DNA of 17,080 nt from CAZBGL01 sp964491375 (GCA_964491375.1 CAZBGL010000013.1:1-17080), one strand, 5' to 3'. Positions 1 through 6,977 are shown, counted from the stretch's first letter. Notes: generated by a model not told the origin, from the sequence alone. Numbers and translations are program-made.

Positions 1-552
1 CTCCACACCCTCCTGCCACTCGATCCGGAGGGGAGCCAGATCCGGGACCCGCTCGGGCTCCTCCGGCGCGCCCACCCGGGCCGCGGCGAGCAGCTCCTCC
101 AGGGCGGCCTCGGGTACGTCCACGGCCGGCCCGGGCGGGAGCGGTTCGGCAGGGGCCGCGGACTCGGAGGGAGGCTCGGCCGGGGGCCGCACCGGCGCGA
201 ACCACGGGATCGTCTCCGGCTCGGGAAGGTTCGTCCGGCTCGGAGGGGGCCGCACGGGCGGCACCAAGGGCGGTGGGGGGGCCGCCCGAGCGAGCCGGGC
301 CGCCACCTCCCGGGCCACGGCCTCGGCCTCGCGGGGCAGAAGGGGCGCCGGCGGCTCGGGCGGGGGCTTGGGCGGTTTCACCGGCTCCGGTTCCGGTGGA
401 GGGGGTTCCTCGGGTCGCAGGAACCGGACCTCGATCCGCTCCCATGGGCGTACGGGGAGCCGCCACCGGAATCCGGGCACCACGGCCACGAGCAGCACGT
501 GCACCGCCACACTCGCCGCAAACGCCGAAGCGATGGCGGACCGCCCGCTCAC
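1..552 (-). CDS. TonB-like energy transducer (partial, 3' end outside window)
   Basis: The reading frame is open from a GTG at 550-552 down to base 1 (184 codons, no stop), so the C-terminal receptor-binding domain is off the edge. The start is inferred: the GTG lies 3 nt after the ExbD stop. Residues about 5-25 form one hydrophobic segment containing Ser14-x3-His18, the spacing of the conserved transmembrane Ser and His in TonB/TolA proteins. It is followed by a long Pro-rich stretch (many PP, EP and KP pairs, about residues 45-150), typical of the periplasm-spanning TonB linker. In the family, the protein is anchored in the inner membrane, takes energy from ExbB-ExbD and passes it to outer-membrane or envelope partners. 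Position after ExbB and ExbD supports this. TolA is the alternative, but the Pro-rich rather than Ala/Lys-rich helical linker favours TonB. Confidence 0.8.
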   Translation of the reverse strand, partial: MSGRSAIASAFAASVAVHVLLVAVVPGFRWRLPVRPWERIEVRFLRPEEPPPPEPEPVKPPKPPPEPPAPLLPREAEAVAREVAARLARAAPPPPLVPPVRPPPSRTNLPEPETIPWFAPVRPPAEPPSESAAPAEPLPPGPAVDVPEAALEELLAAARVGAPEEPERVPDLAPLRIEWQEGVE

Positions 553-555
553 GGA

Positions 556-960
556 TCACCGTTTCGGCCGGGTGGCGATGGCCAGCCGGTGCAACCCGGC
601 GGACTTGGCCCGGTCCATCACGTCCACCACGTACTTGTGGGCCGTGGCCTCGTCGGCCTCCACCACCACCAGGGTGTCCGGATTGGCCCGGGCGGCCTCC
701 CGGAACCGGGCCTCCAGGTCCTCGGGGCTGGCCCGCCGGTTGCCCAGGTAGGTCGCACCCTTGGCATCGATCTTGATCCGGAGTTCCTTGGGCTCGTGGC
801 GCACCGGTTCGGACTTGGCCTTCGGCAGGTTGATCCGGATCCCCGGCGACACCACGAACGTGGTGGACAGCATGAAAAAGATGAGCAGCAAGAAGATCAC
901 GTCCACCAGGGGCGTGATCTCCAGTCCGATGATCTCACGGCGCTTCTTCCGGAACTCCAT
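556..960 (-). CDS. exbD: ExbD/TolR family biopolymer transport protein
   Basis: The product has 134 aa, the usual family length. A short basic N-terminus (residues 1-10) precedes one membrane helix (about 16-36) beginning PLVDVIF, which carries the conserved Asp20 thought to conduct protons in ExbD/TolR. The rest is a periplasmic domain of about 95 residues. ExbD works with ExbB as an inner-membrane proton channel that energises TonB; TolR does the same with TolQ for TolA. The gene starts 1 nt after the ExbB stop codon and ends 3 nt before the TonB-like start, so the three are almost certainly co-translated. ExbD and TolR cannot be told apart reliably from sequence alone; the TonB-like neighbour favours ExbD. 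Confidence 0.93.
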   Translation of the reverse strand: MEFRKKRREIIGLEITPLVDVIFLLLIFFMLSTTFVVSPGIRINLPKAKSEPVRHEPKELRIKIDAKGATYLGNRRASPEDLEARFREAARANPDTLVVVEADEATAHKYVVDVMDRAKSAGLHRLAIATRPKR

Positions 961-961
961 G

Positions 962-1606
962 TCACGCTCCGGCGCGGGCCCGCATGGACGGACCGGACCG
1001 GGCCTCCGGCCGTTTCACCAGGTCCACGAAATGGATGGCGTGCTGCTCGAGCTCCAGCACGATCCGGTCCACCTTGCCCAGAAAGTACCGGTAGGCCACA
1101 AAGGCCGGGATCGCCACCGTGAGGCCCGCTGCGGTGGTGATGAGCGCCTCGCTGATCCCCCCCGCGAGGCTCGCCGGGTTGCCCACCCCCTCCACGCTGA
1201 TCACGGTGAACGCCTTGATCATGCCCGACACCGTGCCCAACAGACCCAATAGCGGCGAGACGTTGGCCACCGTGCCCAGGACCCCCACGTACCGCTCCAG
1301 GTGGGCCGCCTCGCGGCGCCCCACCTCTTGGACCGCCTCCTTGACCGCGTCCCGTTCCAGGCCCGCGTTCTTCAGCGCGGCCATCAGCACCCGGGCCAGG
1401 GGGCTCCGACTCCGGCGGCACAGGGCCATGGCCTCTTCCACCTGGCCCCGGCGGAACAGATCCTCCACCCGCCGCGCCAGATCCCGCGGCACGTTCCGCG
1501 AGGCCCGCAGCATCCAGGCCCGCTCGAAGAACACCGCGAGCCCGATCACCGAGCAGGCGAGAATCGGCACCATGAGGATGCCGCCCTTGACCAGGTACTC
1601 GTACAT
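962..1606 (-). CDS. exbB: ExbB/TolQ/MotA family proton channel protein
   Basis: The product has 214 aa with three predicted membrane segments: about residues 9-27, 108-130 and 157-176. Between the first and second lies a charged cytoplasmic domain. The second segment region contains VSPLLGLLGTVSGMI and the third ISEALITTAAGLTVAIPA, both hallmark ExbB/TolQ sequences, including the conserved Thr residues lining the channel. Family role: a pentameric inner-membrane scaffold around ExbD that converts proton flow into movement of TonB/TolA. The ATG is preceded by GGAGG at 5-nt spacing. It follows the TPR gene by 45 nt and is nearly fused to exbD. The Arg-rich C-terminal tail (RARAGA) is short and unremarkable. 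Confidence 0.93.
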   Translation of the reverse strand: MYEYLVKGGILMVPILACSVIGLAVFFERAWMLRASRNVPRDLARRVEDLFRRGQVEEAMALCRRSRSPLARVLMAALKNAGLERDAVKEAVQEVGRREAAHLERYVGVLGTVANVSPLLGLLGTVSGMIKAFTVISVEGVGNPASLAGGISEALITTAAGLTVAIPAFVAYRYFLGKVDRIVLELEQHAIHFVDLVKRPEARSGPSMRARAGA

Positions 1607-1651
1607 GGGTTCCCTCCGGTTTCACGCTCACGCAGCCGAACCGCCGGGACC

Positions 1652-4621
1652 TCAGCGCCCCGGCCCCGCCGCCGGGGAGGCCAACGCCCCGAGAAGGGTC
1701 CGAGCCCGCGTGGCCCACGGATCCGGCCCCTCCCCGGCCACCCGCTCGAGCAGGCGGCGGGCGCGATCCCGTTCCCCCCGCGCGATCAGCATCCGCGCGG
1801 CCCGGTAGAGTCCCCGGGCCACCGCCTCCTCCCGGACGGGGTACAAATACCCCATTCGAAGGTAGGTTTCCAGCGCGGCCTGGGGATCGCTTGCGGCCTC
1901 CTGGGCGCGCGCCCGGCCGGCCAACGCCCGCAGGCCCCCGGGGCTCTTGCCCAGGGACGCCGCCTGCCCCAGCACCTCGGCCGCCCGCTTGGGGCTTCCG
2001 CCCAACAAAAGGACCTCTCCCAACTCCACCAGCAGCCCCTGTCTCAGGTCCGGTCGCCCCGCGGGACACGCGGCCTCCGCGCGTTCCAGGCGGCTCCGGG
2101 CGCCTTCCCAGTCCCCGGCGCGCCGGAGCCACCGGGCCGCCTTCCGGTACGCCTCCACCCGTTCCGCACCCCGGGTCCGCTTGGCCACCCGCTCCCAGTA
2201 GCCGGCGGCCTCGCGGGCACGGCCCTCCCGGCCAGCCCACTCCGCCAGGTCGCGCAGGGCCGCCAACCCCACGGCGTCCTCGCGTCCCGCCAGCCTCTCC
2301 AGCAGCTTCCGGGCCTCCTGGGTCCGGCCGGCGGCCATCAGGTTCCGGGCGCTCTCCAGGCGCGCCTCGGCCCCGCGGGGACCCTGGGCCGCAAGACGGG
2401 CGGCCCGCTCGTACACCCGGGCCGCCCCCACCCGGTCGCCCCGCTCCTGCAGGGCGCGGGCCAGGGCCATGAGGAGATCCACCCCCCGTTCGTCGTCCGG
2501 ATAGCGCGCCTCGAACGCCTCGGCCACCGAGCGCAGCCCTTCCACGTCGCCCAGCTGGACCAGGCACAGCCCGGCCCCGAACAGGGCGTCCGGGCCCTCG
2601 GGAAGCGCCCGGTACGCCCGAAGGGCCTCCTGGAAACGACCCAGGTTGTAGAGGCAGTCCGCCACCTTCCGCCGGGCCTCGGCGGCCAGATCCGGCTCCT
2701 CTGCGGACGCGGCCACCCGCCGGAACCGGTCCAGGGCCCGATCGAACGCCCCCGCCCGGAAATCCAGCCAGCCCAGCGTGTGAAGGGCCCGGACGGTATA
2801 GGGCCCCCGGGGTTCGTCCGCCACCAGCGCTTCGAGCACCGTGCGCGCGGCCCCCGCGTTGCCCGTTCGGGCCAGCATCCACCCCCGGTAGTACCGGGCG
2901 GCCGACCGGTACTTGGGCGCCCCCGCCTGTTCCTCGAGGCGGCTCAGCGCCGACAGGGCGGGCCGGAGCTCCCTGAGGTTGAACAGGGCTCGAGCCAGCG
3001 TGAGGAGGGCTTCGTCCCGGGCCGGATCCTCCGGATAGGTCCCCAGGAACCGCCGGAAGCGGCGTACCGCCTCGTCCCAGCGGCCCCGCTGGAACGCCAC
3101 CCAGGCCAGCCCGTACAGGGCCCGGGCCCGGGCAGGGCCTTCGCCGGCCACCCGGGCGAACGCATCCGCCGCGCCGTCCAGGTCGCCCGTACGGTACCGG
3201 GCCTCGCCGAGCCACGCCCACACCCAGTCCAGATCCGGATACGTGGGGTACTCCTCGGGCAGCGCTTCCAGAACCCGGGCGGCCTCCCGTGCCCGACCCC
3301 CCAGCAGCAGGCACAGGCCCCTTCGGTGGAGGGCCGCCGCCCGGAGAGGACTGGTCTGGGGAATCCGGTCAAATGCGGAGGCCGCTTCCTCGAACCGCCC
3401 CAGGAGGTACAGGACCTCTCCTTCCATGTAGGCCACCACGTCTCGGCCCTCGCCCTGCCAGCGTTCCAGCGCCCTGCGGTAGGCGTTCAGGGCGTCTTCG
3501 TACCGCCGGGCCTCCAGGAGCGCCTGGCCGATCTCGGCCCAGGCCCAAGGGCCCCACGGCGCAGGAAGGGCGTCTGCGGCCATCACCTCCAGGGCGCGGT
3601 CCGGCTCCCCCCGGGCGACGGCCGCCCGAACCTGCCCGTAGAGCGCTCGCACCCGGATCGCCTCCGGCGGGTTCTCCTCCAGCACCCACCGGAAGCGCAA
3701 AGCGGCCTCGCCGGGCCGGCCCCGCTTCAGGAGCACCCAGCCCAGGGCCACCCTGGCCCACGGGCTGGCCGGATGATCCGGATGCCTGAGGAGAAAGCGG
3801 ACCAGGGCGGCCTCGGCCCCGGCGAGATCCCCGGTGCGCTGCAACGCGAGGGCCAGGGCCAAGTCCACCCCGGACGCGATCCGAGCCGGCGCAGGAGCCC
3901 CCTCGTCCACCGCCTCCCGGGCCCGGCGGAGGAACTCTGCGGCACCTTGCGGGTTCCGGGCCAGATCCGCTAGCCCCAGGCGGTACAGGGCCTCCACCCG
4001 GTGGGGGTCCCCGGGATCGGAGCCGATCTCCTCCCACAGGAGGCGGGCGTGGCCGGGGCGCCCCATCCGGTCCAGGAGCCAAGCCCTCCGGTACCGGGCC
4101 TCCCGGCGATAGGCGCCCCGGACTCGACCGTAGTAGCCGGCGGCCTCCTCGAGCCGCCCCTGCCGCCGCCGGATCTCCCCGAGCCAGAATGCCGCCGCGT
4201 CGGCCTCGGGGGACGTGGGGTACCGATCGCGCACCTCCACGAGCAGCGACTCGGCCTCCCCCCACAGGCCGCGGCTCATCCGGTCCAGGGCCGTCTTGTA
4301 GACGCCCTCCGCGCCCCGTGCCGCCCGCAGCACGGCCGACGTGAGCCCGCCCCGGTACGCGCATCCCGGGGAACGCACCGCCACCTGGCCCGGGGCCCCG
4401 GGTTCCGGGAGCCGCGCCGGTGGGAGCTCCGGCTCCACCCCCACCGGAACCCTGCGCCCCGGCTCCAAAGGCAGAAGCCATTCCCGCTGGGCCCGGAGCT
4501 GCATCCGGTCCAGCCCCCGCACCACCACCTCGGGGAGCGTCAGCTCCCTGGGAGTCTCCCCGTAGGCCGCGGGAAGACAGGCGAGCCAGACCCCGGCGAG
4601 CCAAACCAGGGTCTTGCACAT
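1652..4621 (-). CDS. Large exported TPR-repeat protein with TonB-box-like N-terminus
   Basis: The product has 989 aa. It begins with a signal peptide (hydrophobic residues 4-19, likely cleavage after Ala-Tyr-Gly21). Residues 27-39 read LTLPEVVVRGLDR, which resembles the TonB box region of TonB-dependent receptors. From about residue 85 onward the protein is nearly all tetratricopeptide repeats: repeated pairs of helices with the A..Y/W..G..L pattern, for example around 105-130 (EADAAAFWLGEIRRRQGRLEEAAGYY), and many further copies to the C-terminus. TPR arrays bind other proteins. The upstream cytochrome c and downstream ExbB/ExbD/TonB suggest it is the periplasmic or outer-membrane partner of that complex; this is inference. 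The ATG has GGAGG only 3 nt upstream; an in-frame GTG at 4634-4636 would add five residues and is possible. The specific function is unknown. Confidence 0.85.
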   Translation of the reverse strand: MCKTLVWLAGVWLACLPAAYGETPRELTLPEVVVRGLDRMQLRAQREWLLPLEPGRRVPVGVEPELPPARLPEPGAPGQVAVRSPGCAYRGGLTSAVLRAARGAEGVYKTALDRMSRGLWGEAESLLVEVRDRYPTSPEADAAAFWLGEIRRRQGRLEEAAGYYGRVRGAYRREARYRRAWLLDRMGRPGHARLLWEEIGSDPGDPHRVEALYRLGLADLARNPQGAAEFLRRAREAVDEGAPAPARIASGVDLALALALQRTGDLAGAEAALVRFLLRHPDHPASPWARVALGWVLLKRGRPGEAALRFRWVLEENPPEAIRVRALYGQVRAAVARGEPDRALEVMAADALPAPWGPWAWAEIGQALLEARRYEDALNAYRRALERWQGEGRDVVAYMEGEVLYLLGRFEEAASAFDRIPQTSPLRAAALHRRGLCLLLGGRAREAARVLEALPEEYPTYPDLDWVWAWLGEARYRTGDLDGAADAFARVAGEGPARARALYGLAWVAFQRGRWDEAVRRFRRFLGTYPEDPARDEALLTLARALFNLRELRPALSALSRLEEQAGAPKYRSAARYYRGWMLARTGNAGAARTVLEALVADEPRGPYTVRALHTLGWLDFRAGAFDRALDRFRRVAASAEEPDLAAEARRKVADCLYNLGRFQEALRAYRALPEGPDALFGAGLCLVQLGDVEGLRSVAEAFEARYPDDERGVDLLMALARALQERGDRVGAARVYERAARLAAQGPRGAEARLESARNLMAAGRTQEARKLLERLAGREDAVGLAALRDLAEWAGREGRAREAAGYWERVAKRTRGAERVEAYRKAARWLRRAGDWEGARSRLERAEAACPAGRPDLRQGLLVELGEVLLLGGSPKRAAEVLGQAASLGKSPGGLRALAGRARAQEAASDPQAALETYLRMGYLYPVREEAVARGLYRAARMLIARGERDRARRLLERVAGEGPDPWATRARTLLGALASPAAGPGR

Positions 4622-4647
4622 GGACCTCCGCGTCACCACTCCAGGCC

Positions 4648-4926
4648 TCAGTCCACAGGCCCCCGAGTCCGGACCAGGTACTCCACGATTCGCTCGGCGT
4701 CGCCTTCCGAGATGGCCCCGCCGGCGTAGCGCTTCATCCGGTAGACGGTCTTCTTCCATCCCTCGCGGGACTTGTTCTTCTTCAGGGGCCGGTCCAGGCT
4801 GTGACACCGGGAACACCGCGCCTCGAACACCGCCCGCGCGGCCTCGAGGTCGAAGTCCCCGCTGGCCGCGGCCGGTAGGGCTGCGGCCGTCCACAGTCCG
4901 AGAAACCCTGCCAGCACTCTGCGCAT
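4648..4926 (-). CDS. Small monoheme cytochrome c
   Basis: The product has 92 aa. A signal peptide (residues 1-22, basic Arg2-Arg3, hydrophobic core, AAA-S cleavage region) exports it to the periplasm, where heme would be attached. The heme c motif is C38-S-R-C41-H42. Met64 in the segment VYRMKRYAGG is a candidate sixth ligand, and the C-terminal helix EGDAERIVEYLVRTRG is typical of small class I-like cytochromes, where it packs on the N-terminal helix. A strong AGGAGG at 4933-4938 with 6-nt spacing fixes the ATG. It is the first gene of the likely operon with the TPR gene (26-nt gap). Its link to ExbBD-TonB is by position only; electron-transfer partners cannot be read from the window. Confidence 0.88.
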   Translation of the reverse strand: MRRVLAGFLGLWTAAALPAAASGDFDLEAARAVFEARCSRCHSLDRPLKKNKSREGWKKTVYRMKRYAGGAISEGDAERIVEYLVRTRGPVD

Positions 4927-4974
4927 GGCGCACCTCCTGTGTGCCGGATCCCAACGGGCGGACGAAGCGACCGC

Positions 4975-5002
4975 AGTATAACATTCGGTAAGGCGGGGAC
5001 AA
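4975..5002 (-). promoter_or_regulatory. Candidate sigma-70 promoter for cytochrome c-TPR-exbBD-tonB operon
   Basis: On the minus strand TTGTCC (4997-5002) and TATACT (4975-4980) are separated by 16 nt, in the 85-nt gap between the metX stop and the cytochrome ATG. The -10 box differs from consensus at one position and the -35 at two. Initiation near 4968 would leave a leader of about 40 nt containing the AGGAGG ribosome binding site. This suggests the operon has its own promoter rather than depending on metX readthrough. Confidence 0.5.
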
Positions 5003-5011
5003 CCTGGACCG

Positions 5012-6181
5012 TCAGGGGCCGGGGACGGCGGCCCGGACCTCGGCCTGGACCTCCTCGAGGAACGCGGACACGTGGTGGGCGTACAGATCGTACTCCACCA
5101 GGAAGGCGTCGTGCCCGTAGTCGCTTTCCACCCGGATGTGCTCCACCCGCTTGCCGAGCCGGCGGAGGATCCCCTCCATCCGGTCCGTGTCCTCGGGGGG
5201 ATAGAGCCAGTCCGAGGTGAACGTGATGAACCGGATGCGGGCCCGCACCTGAGCCAGCGCCTCTTCCATGCCCCCGGGGAAGCCATCGCCCAGGTCGAAG
5301 ATGTCCAGGGCCTTGGTGAGATAGAGGTAGCTGTTGGCGTCGAAGCGCTCGGTGAACTTGTACCCGTTGTAATGGAGGTAGCGTTCCACGTCGTACTGGG
5401 CGGTGAACGCGAAGATGCCCTCCCGCCCGGAGATGCGCCGGCCAAACTTGCGCCACATGGAGGCCTCGCTCATGAACGTGAGATGCCCGATCATCCGGGC
5501 GATGGCCAGGCCGTCCCGGGGGGGTTCCTGGCCGTAGTAGTCACCCCCGCGCCAGTTGGGATCCGACATGATCGCCCGGCGACAGATCTTGTTGAACCCG
5601 ATGCTCATGGGCGAGGAGGCACCCGTGGTGGAGATCGGTACGGCCGAGTGGACCCGGTCCGGGAAGCGCACCGCCCACTCCAGGGCCTGCATCCCCCCCA
5701 TGGACCCGCCGATCACGCAGAGGATCCTGGGAATCCCCAGACGGTCGAGCAAGAGCGCCTGGACCCGGACCATGTCCCGCACCGTGACGATGGGGAAGGA
5801 CATGCCCCACGGCCGGCCGGTGCGGGGATTGACGCTGGCCGGCCCGGTGGTGCCCTTGCAGCTGCCGAGCACGTTGGAACAGATGACGAAGTAACGGTCC
5901 GTGTCGATGGCCCGGCCCGGCCCGATCATGGGGTCCCACCAGCCGGGTTTCCGGTCGTCGGGTGCGTGGTAGCCGGCCGCGTGGGCGTCCCCGGACAGGG
6001 CGTGACAGACAAGCACCACGTTGTCTTTCTGGGGGGAAAGCGTTCCGTAGGTCTCGTATGTGACGTCGATGGGTCCGAGGATCCGGCCGCTCTGGAGATA
6101 GAGCTCGTGGGGAGGTTCGCACAACGCCACCCGCTGGGGCGAGACCAGGCCCACCCCACCTTGCGTCGAGAGGCTCGTCAA
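5012..6181 (-). CDS. metX: Homoserine O-acetyltransferase
   Basis: The product has 389 aa from a TTG start. It is an alpha/beta-hydrolase-fold acyltransferase that acetylates homoserine from acetyl-CoA, the committed step of methionine synthesis by the MetX route. The nucleophile Ser160 sits in GGSMGGMQALEW; the rest of the triad is Asp324 (TSDWLYPP) and His357 (SDYGHDAF). Other family marks are LGPIDVTYETYG, CHALSGDAHAAG, GWWD and GSCKGTTGP. The start choice rests on a perfect AGGAGG at 6190-6195, 8 nt before TTG, and on family length. An upstream in-frame TTG at 6281-6283 would add a 34-residue low-complexity Gly/Pro/Ala stretch unlike the family. The gene is preceded by a long structured leader and a strong promoter, implying regulation at the RNA level. 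Confidence 0.95.
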   Translation of the reverse strand: MTSLSTQGGVGLVSPQRVALCEPPHELYLQSGRILGPIDVTYETYGTLSPQKDNVVLVCHALSGDAHAAGYHAPDDRKPGWWDPMIGPGRAIDTDRYFVICSNVLGSCKGTTGPASVNPRTGRPWGMSFPIVTVRDMVRVQALLLDRLGIPRILCVIGGSMGGMQALEWAVRFPDRVHSAVPISTTGASSPMSIGFNKICRRAIMSDPNWRGGDYYGQEPPRDGLAIARMIGHLTFMSEASMWRKFGRRISGREGIFAFTAQYDVERYLHYNGYKFTERFDANSYLYLTKALDIFDLGDGFPGGMEEALAQVRARIRFITFTSDWLYPPEDTDRMEGILRRLGKRVEHIRVESDYGHDAFLVEYDLYAHHVSAFLEEVQAEVRAAVPGP

Positions 6182-6186
6182 CGGGC

Positions 6187-6213
6187 CGTCCTCCTGGGGA
6201 AAGAAGCAGGACG
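6187..6213 (-). promoter_or_regulatory. Hairpin able to sequester the metX ribosome binding site
   Basis: On the minus strand CGTCCT (6208-6213) can pair perfectly with AGGACG (6187-6192), with a 15-nt loop. The 3' arm overlaps the Shine-Dalgarno AGGAGG (6190-6195), so the folded form would block translation initiation at the TTG (6179-6181). A second anti-Shine-Dalgarno CCTCC at 6245-6249 could pair with GGAGG instead. This is a structural reading from sequence; no fold was computed. Confidence 0.45.
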
Positions 6214-6275
6214 AACTCGCCGGGGGTGCCGGGCCGGGGCCGGCGGAGGTTCCGGGCTGTAGGGGAGAAATCCCG

Positions 6276-6367
6276 ACCCCCAAAATAGAAGAACAGGGGT
6301 AGCGCGATTGCTCGCGACTAACTCCCTGCTCTTCCGGGGGGGCTCTATGTCACCGGCTCGCGCCGGT
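6276..6367 (-). promoter_or_regulatory. Structured 5' leader of metX (candidate cis-regulatory RNA)
   Basis: The leader runs from about 6382 to 6182. In it, read on the minus strand: (1) ACCGGC-GCGA-GCCGGT (6352-6367), a perfect 6-bp stem with a GNRA tetraloop. (2) A long hairpin at 6287-6335: GGAAGAGCAGGG (6324-6335) pairs with CCCTGTTCTTCT (6287-6298) through 12 bp, including two G-U. After a small internal loop the inner stem CGCGA/TCGCG (6303-6316) closes on a GCAA tetraloop. (3) A run of seven C (6336-6342) flanking the hairpin can pair with five G (6277-6281). No U-tract follows, so this is not an intrinsic terminator. The SAM-I, SAM-II and SAH core sequences that I know are absent. It could be a new or divergent aptamer, or just a GC-rich fold. 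Confidence 0.45.
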
Positions 6368-6385
6368 CGCTGTCTCGATTTGTCG

Positions 6386-6895
6386 CTATTTATATCCACG
6401 CGACCCGGCCGTGTCAACACCTTTTTCAAAAAATTTTTCGTCCCCCTGGCAGCGGGGACACAGCCCGTAGAGCTCCAGCCGGTGGAACGCGACCCGGAAG
6501 CCCCGGCTCCGGGCGATCTCCTCTTGCAGGCGCTCGATCCGGGGCTCCTCGAACTCCAGGATCTGGCCGCAGTGGAGACACACGAGGTGGTCGTGGTGGT
6601 CCACCCCGATCCCCGGCTCGTAGCGGACCCTCCCTTCGTGGAAGCGGCGTTCCTTGGCGATGCCGGCCCGGGCGAACAGGGCCATGCTCCGGTAGACCGT
6701 GGCGTACCCGATCGTCGGGTGGTCCCGGCGGATTCGGGCGTAGAGTTCCTCCACGCTCACGTGGCCGTGCTCGGCGAGGAACGCCTCCAGAATGGCCACC
6801 CGCTGCCGGGTGACCCGCAGGCCCCTCTCCCTGAGGTAGGACTCCAGAACGCGCTTGGCCCGGTCGATGCGGTCCGGGGGGGCGATGTGTTCCAT
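6386..6895 (-). CDS. Fur/PerR family metal- or peroxide-responsive repressor
   Basis: The product has 169 aa. The N-terminal winged helix covers about residues 10-85 (GLRVTRQRVAIL, then TIGYATVYRSMALFARAGI as recognition helix). The C-terminal dimerisation and metal-binding half contains H100-H-D-H103 and two CxxC pairs, C106/C109 and C146/C149, which in the family hold a structural zinc. Such proteins repress genes in response to Fe(II), Zn(II) or peroxide. Divergent placement from a rubrerythrin-like gene suggests a PerR- or Fur-like oxidative-stress/iron role; the subfamily cannot be settled by eye. AGGAAGG precedes the ATG by 4 nt. The last residues (EKFFEKGVDTAGSRGYK) are encoded by unusually A/T-rich DNA that doubles as the metX promoter. 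Confidence 0.92.
   Translation of the reverse strand: MEHIAPPDRIDRAKRVLESYLRERGLRVTRQRVAILEAFLAEHGHVSVEELYARIRRDHPTIGYATVYRSMALFARAGIAKERRFHEGRVRYEPGIGVDHHDHLVCLHCGQILEFEEPRIERLQEEIARSRGFRVAFHRLELYGLCPRCQGDEKFFEKGVDTAGSRGYK
6389..6438 (-). promoter_or_regulatory. metX: Strong sigma-70 promoter with UP-like element, for metX
   Basis: Minus strand: TTGACA (6412-6417), 17-nt spacer, TATAAA (6389-6394); only one base differs from consensus across both hexamers. Four bases upstream of the -35 lies AAAAATTTTTTGAAAAA (6422-6438), which fits the A-tract/T-tract layout of an UP element bound by the RNA polymerase alpha subunit. The whole promoter is inside the last codons of the Fur-family gene, whose stop is at 6386-6388. 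Transcription would begin near 6382, giving a metX leader of about 200 nt. Confidence 0.75.
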
Positions 6896-6947
6896 GGGGC
6901 CTTCCTGTGGCGGCCGGCGCGACCGCGGAGCCCCAGCCGGCCGTCAT

Positions 6948-6977
6948 TTGACAGTGTGCTCCGCCCGCCGCTACAAT
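6948..6977 (+). promoter_or_regulatory. Sigma-70 promoter for the ferritin-like gene
   Basis: TTGACA (6948-6953), 18-nt spacer, TACAAT (6972-6977) on the plus strand, about 42 nt upstream of the ribosome binding site end. The short inverted repeat GTCA-TT-TGAC (6943-6952) overlaps the -35 and might be an operator, but it is only 4+4 bp and unlike a full Fur or PerR box. AAGGAG at 7015-7020 lies 5 nt before the ATG at 7026. Confidence 0.7.

Noticed and set aside
897..3314. Minus-strand 805-codon frame overlapping exbB, exbD and the TPR gene
   Set aside because: Alternate-frame shadow with Gly/Pro/Arg low-complexity composition; the recognised genes occupy another frame.
1301..3973. Very long plus-strand open frame (890 codons) opposite the TPR gene
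   Set aside because: Pro/Gly/Arg/His-rich with no domain pattern. GC-rich coding DNA commonly leaves the antisense frame open, and the opposite strand encodes clear TPR repeats and ExbB.
4927..5445. N-terminal extension of the cytochrome c frame into the metX region
   Set aside because: The extension runs antiparallel in composition to a real protein, whereas the ATG at 4924-4926 has a strong ribosome binding site and starts a clear signal peptide.
5072..6262. Plus-strand open frame antisense to metX
   Set aside because: metX motifs and triad are unambiguous on the minus strand; the antisense product has no recognisable features.
6182..6283. Upstream TTG start that would lengthen MetX by 34 residues
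   Set aside because: The added residues are low-complexity and absent from the family as I know it, no ribosome binding site is seen at that TTG, and the perfect AGGAGG sits 8 nt before the TTG at 6179-6181.
6276..6367. metX leader as a standard SAM-I (S-box) riboswitch or an intrinsic terminator
   Set aside because: The SAM-I core sequences are not recognisable, and no U-tract follows any of the hairpins on the minus strand.
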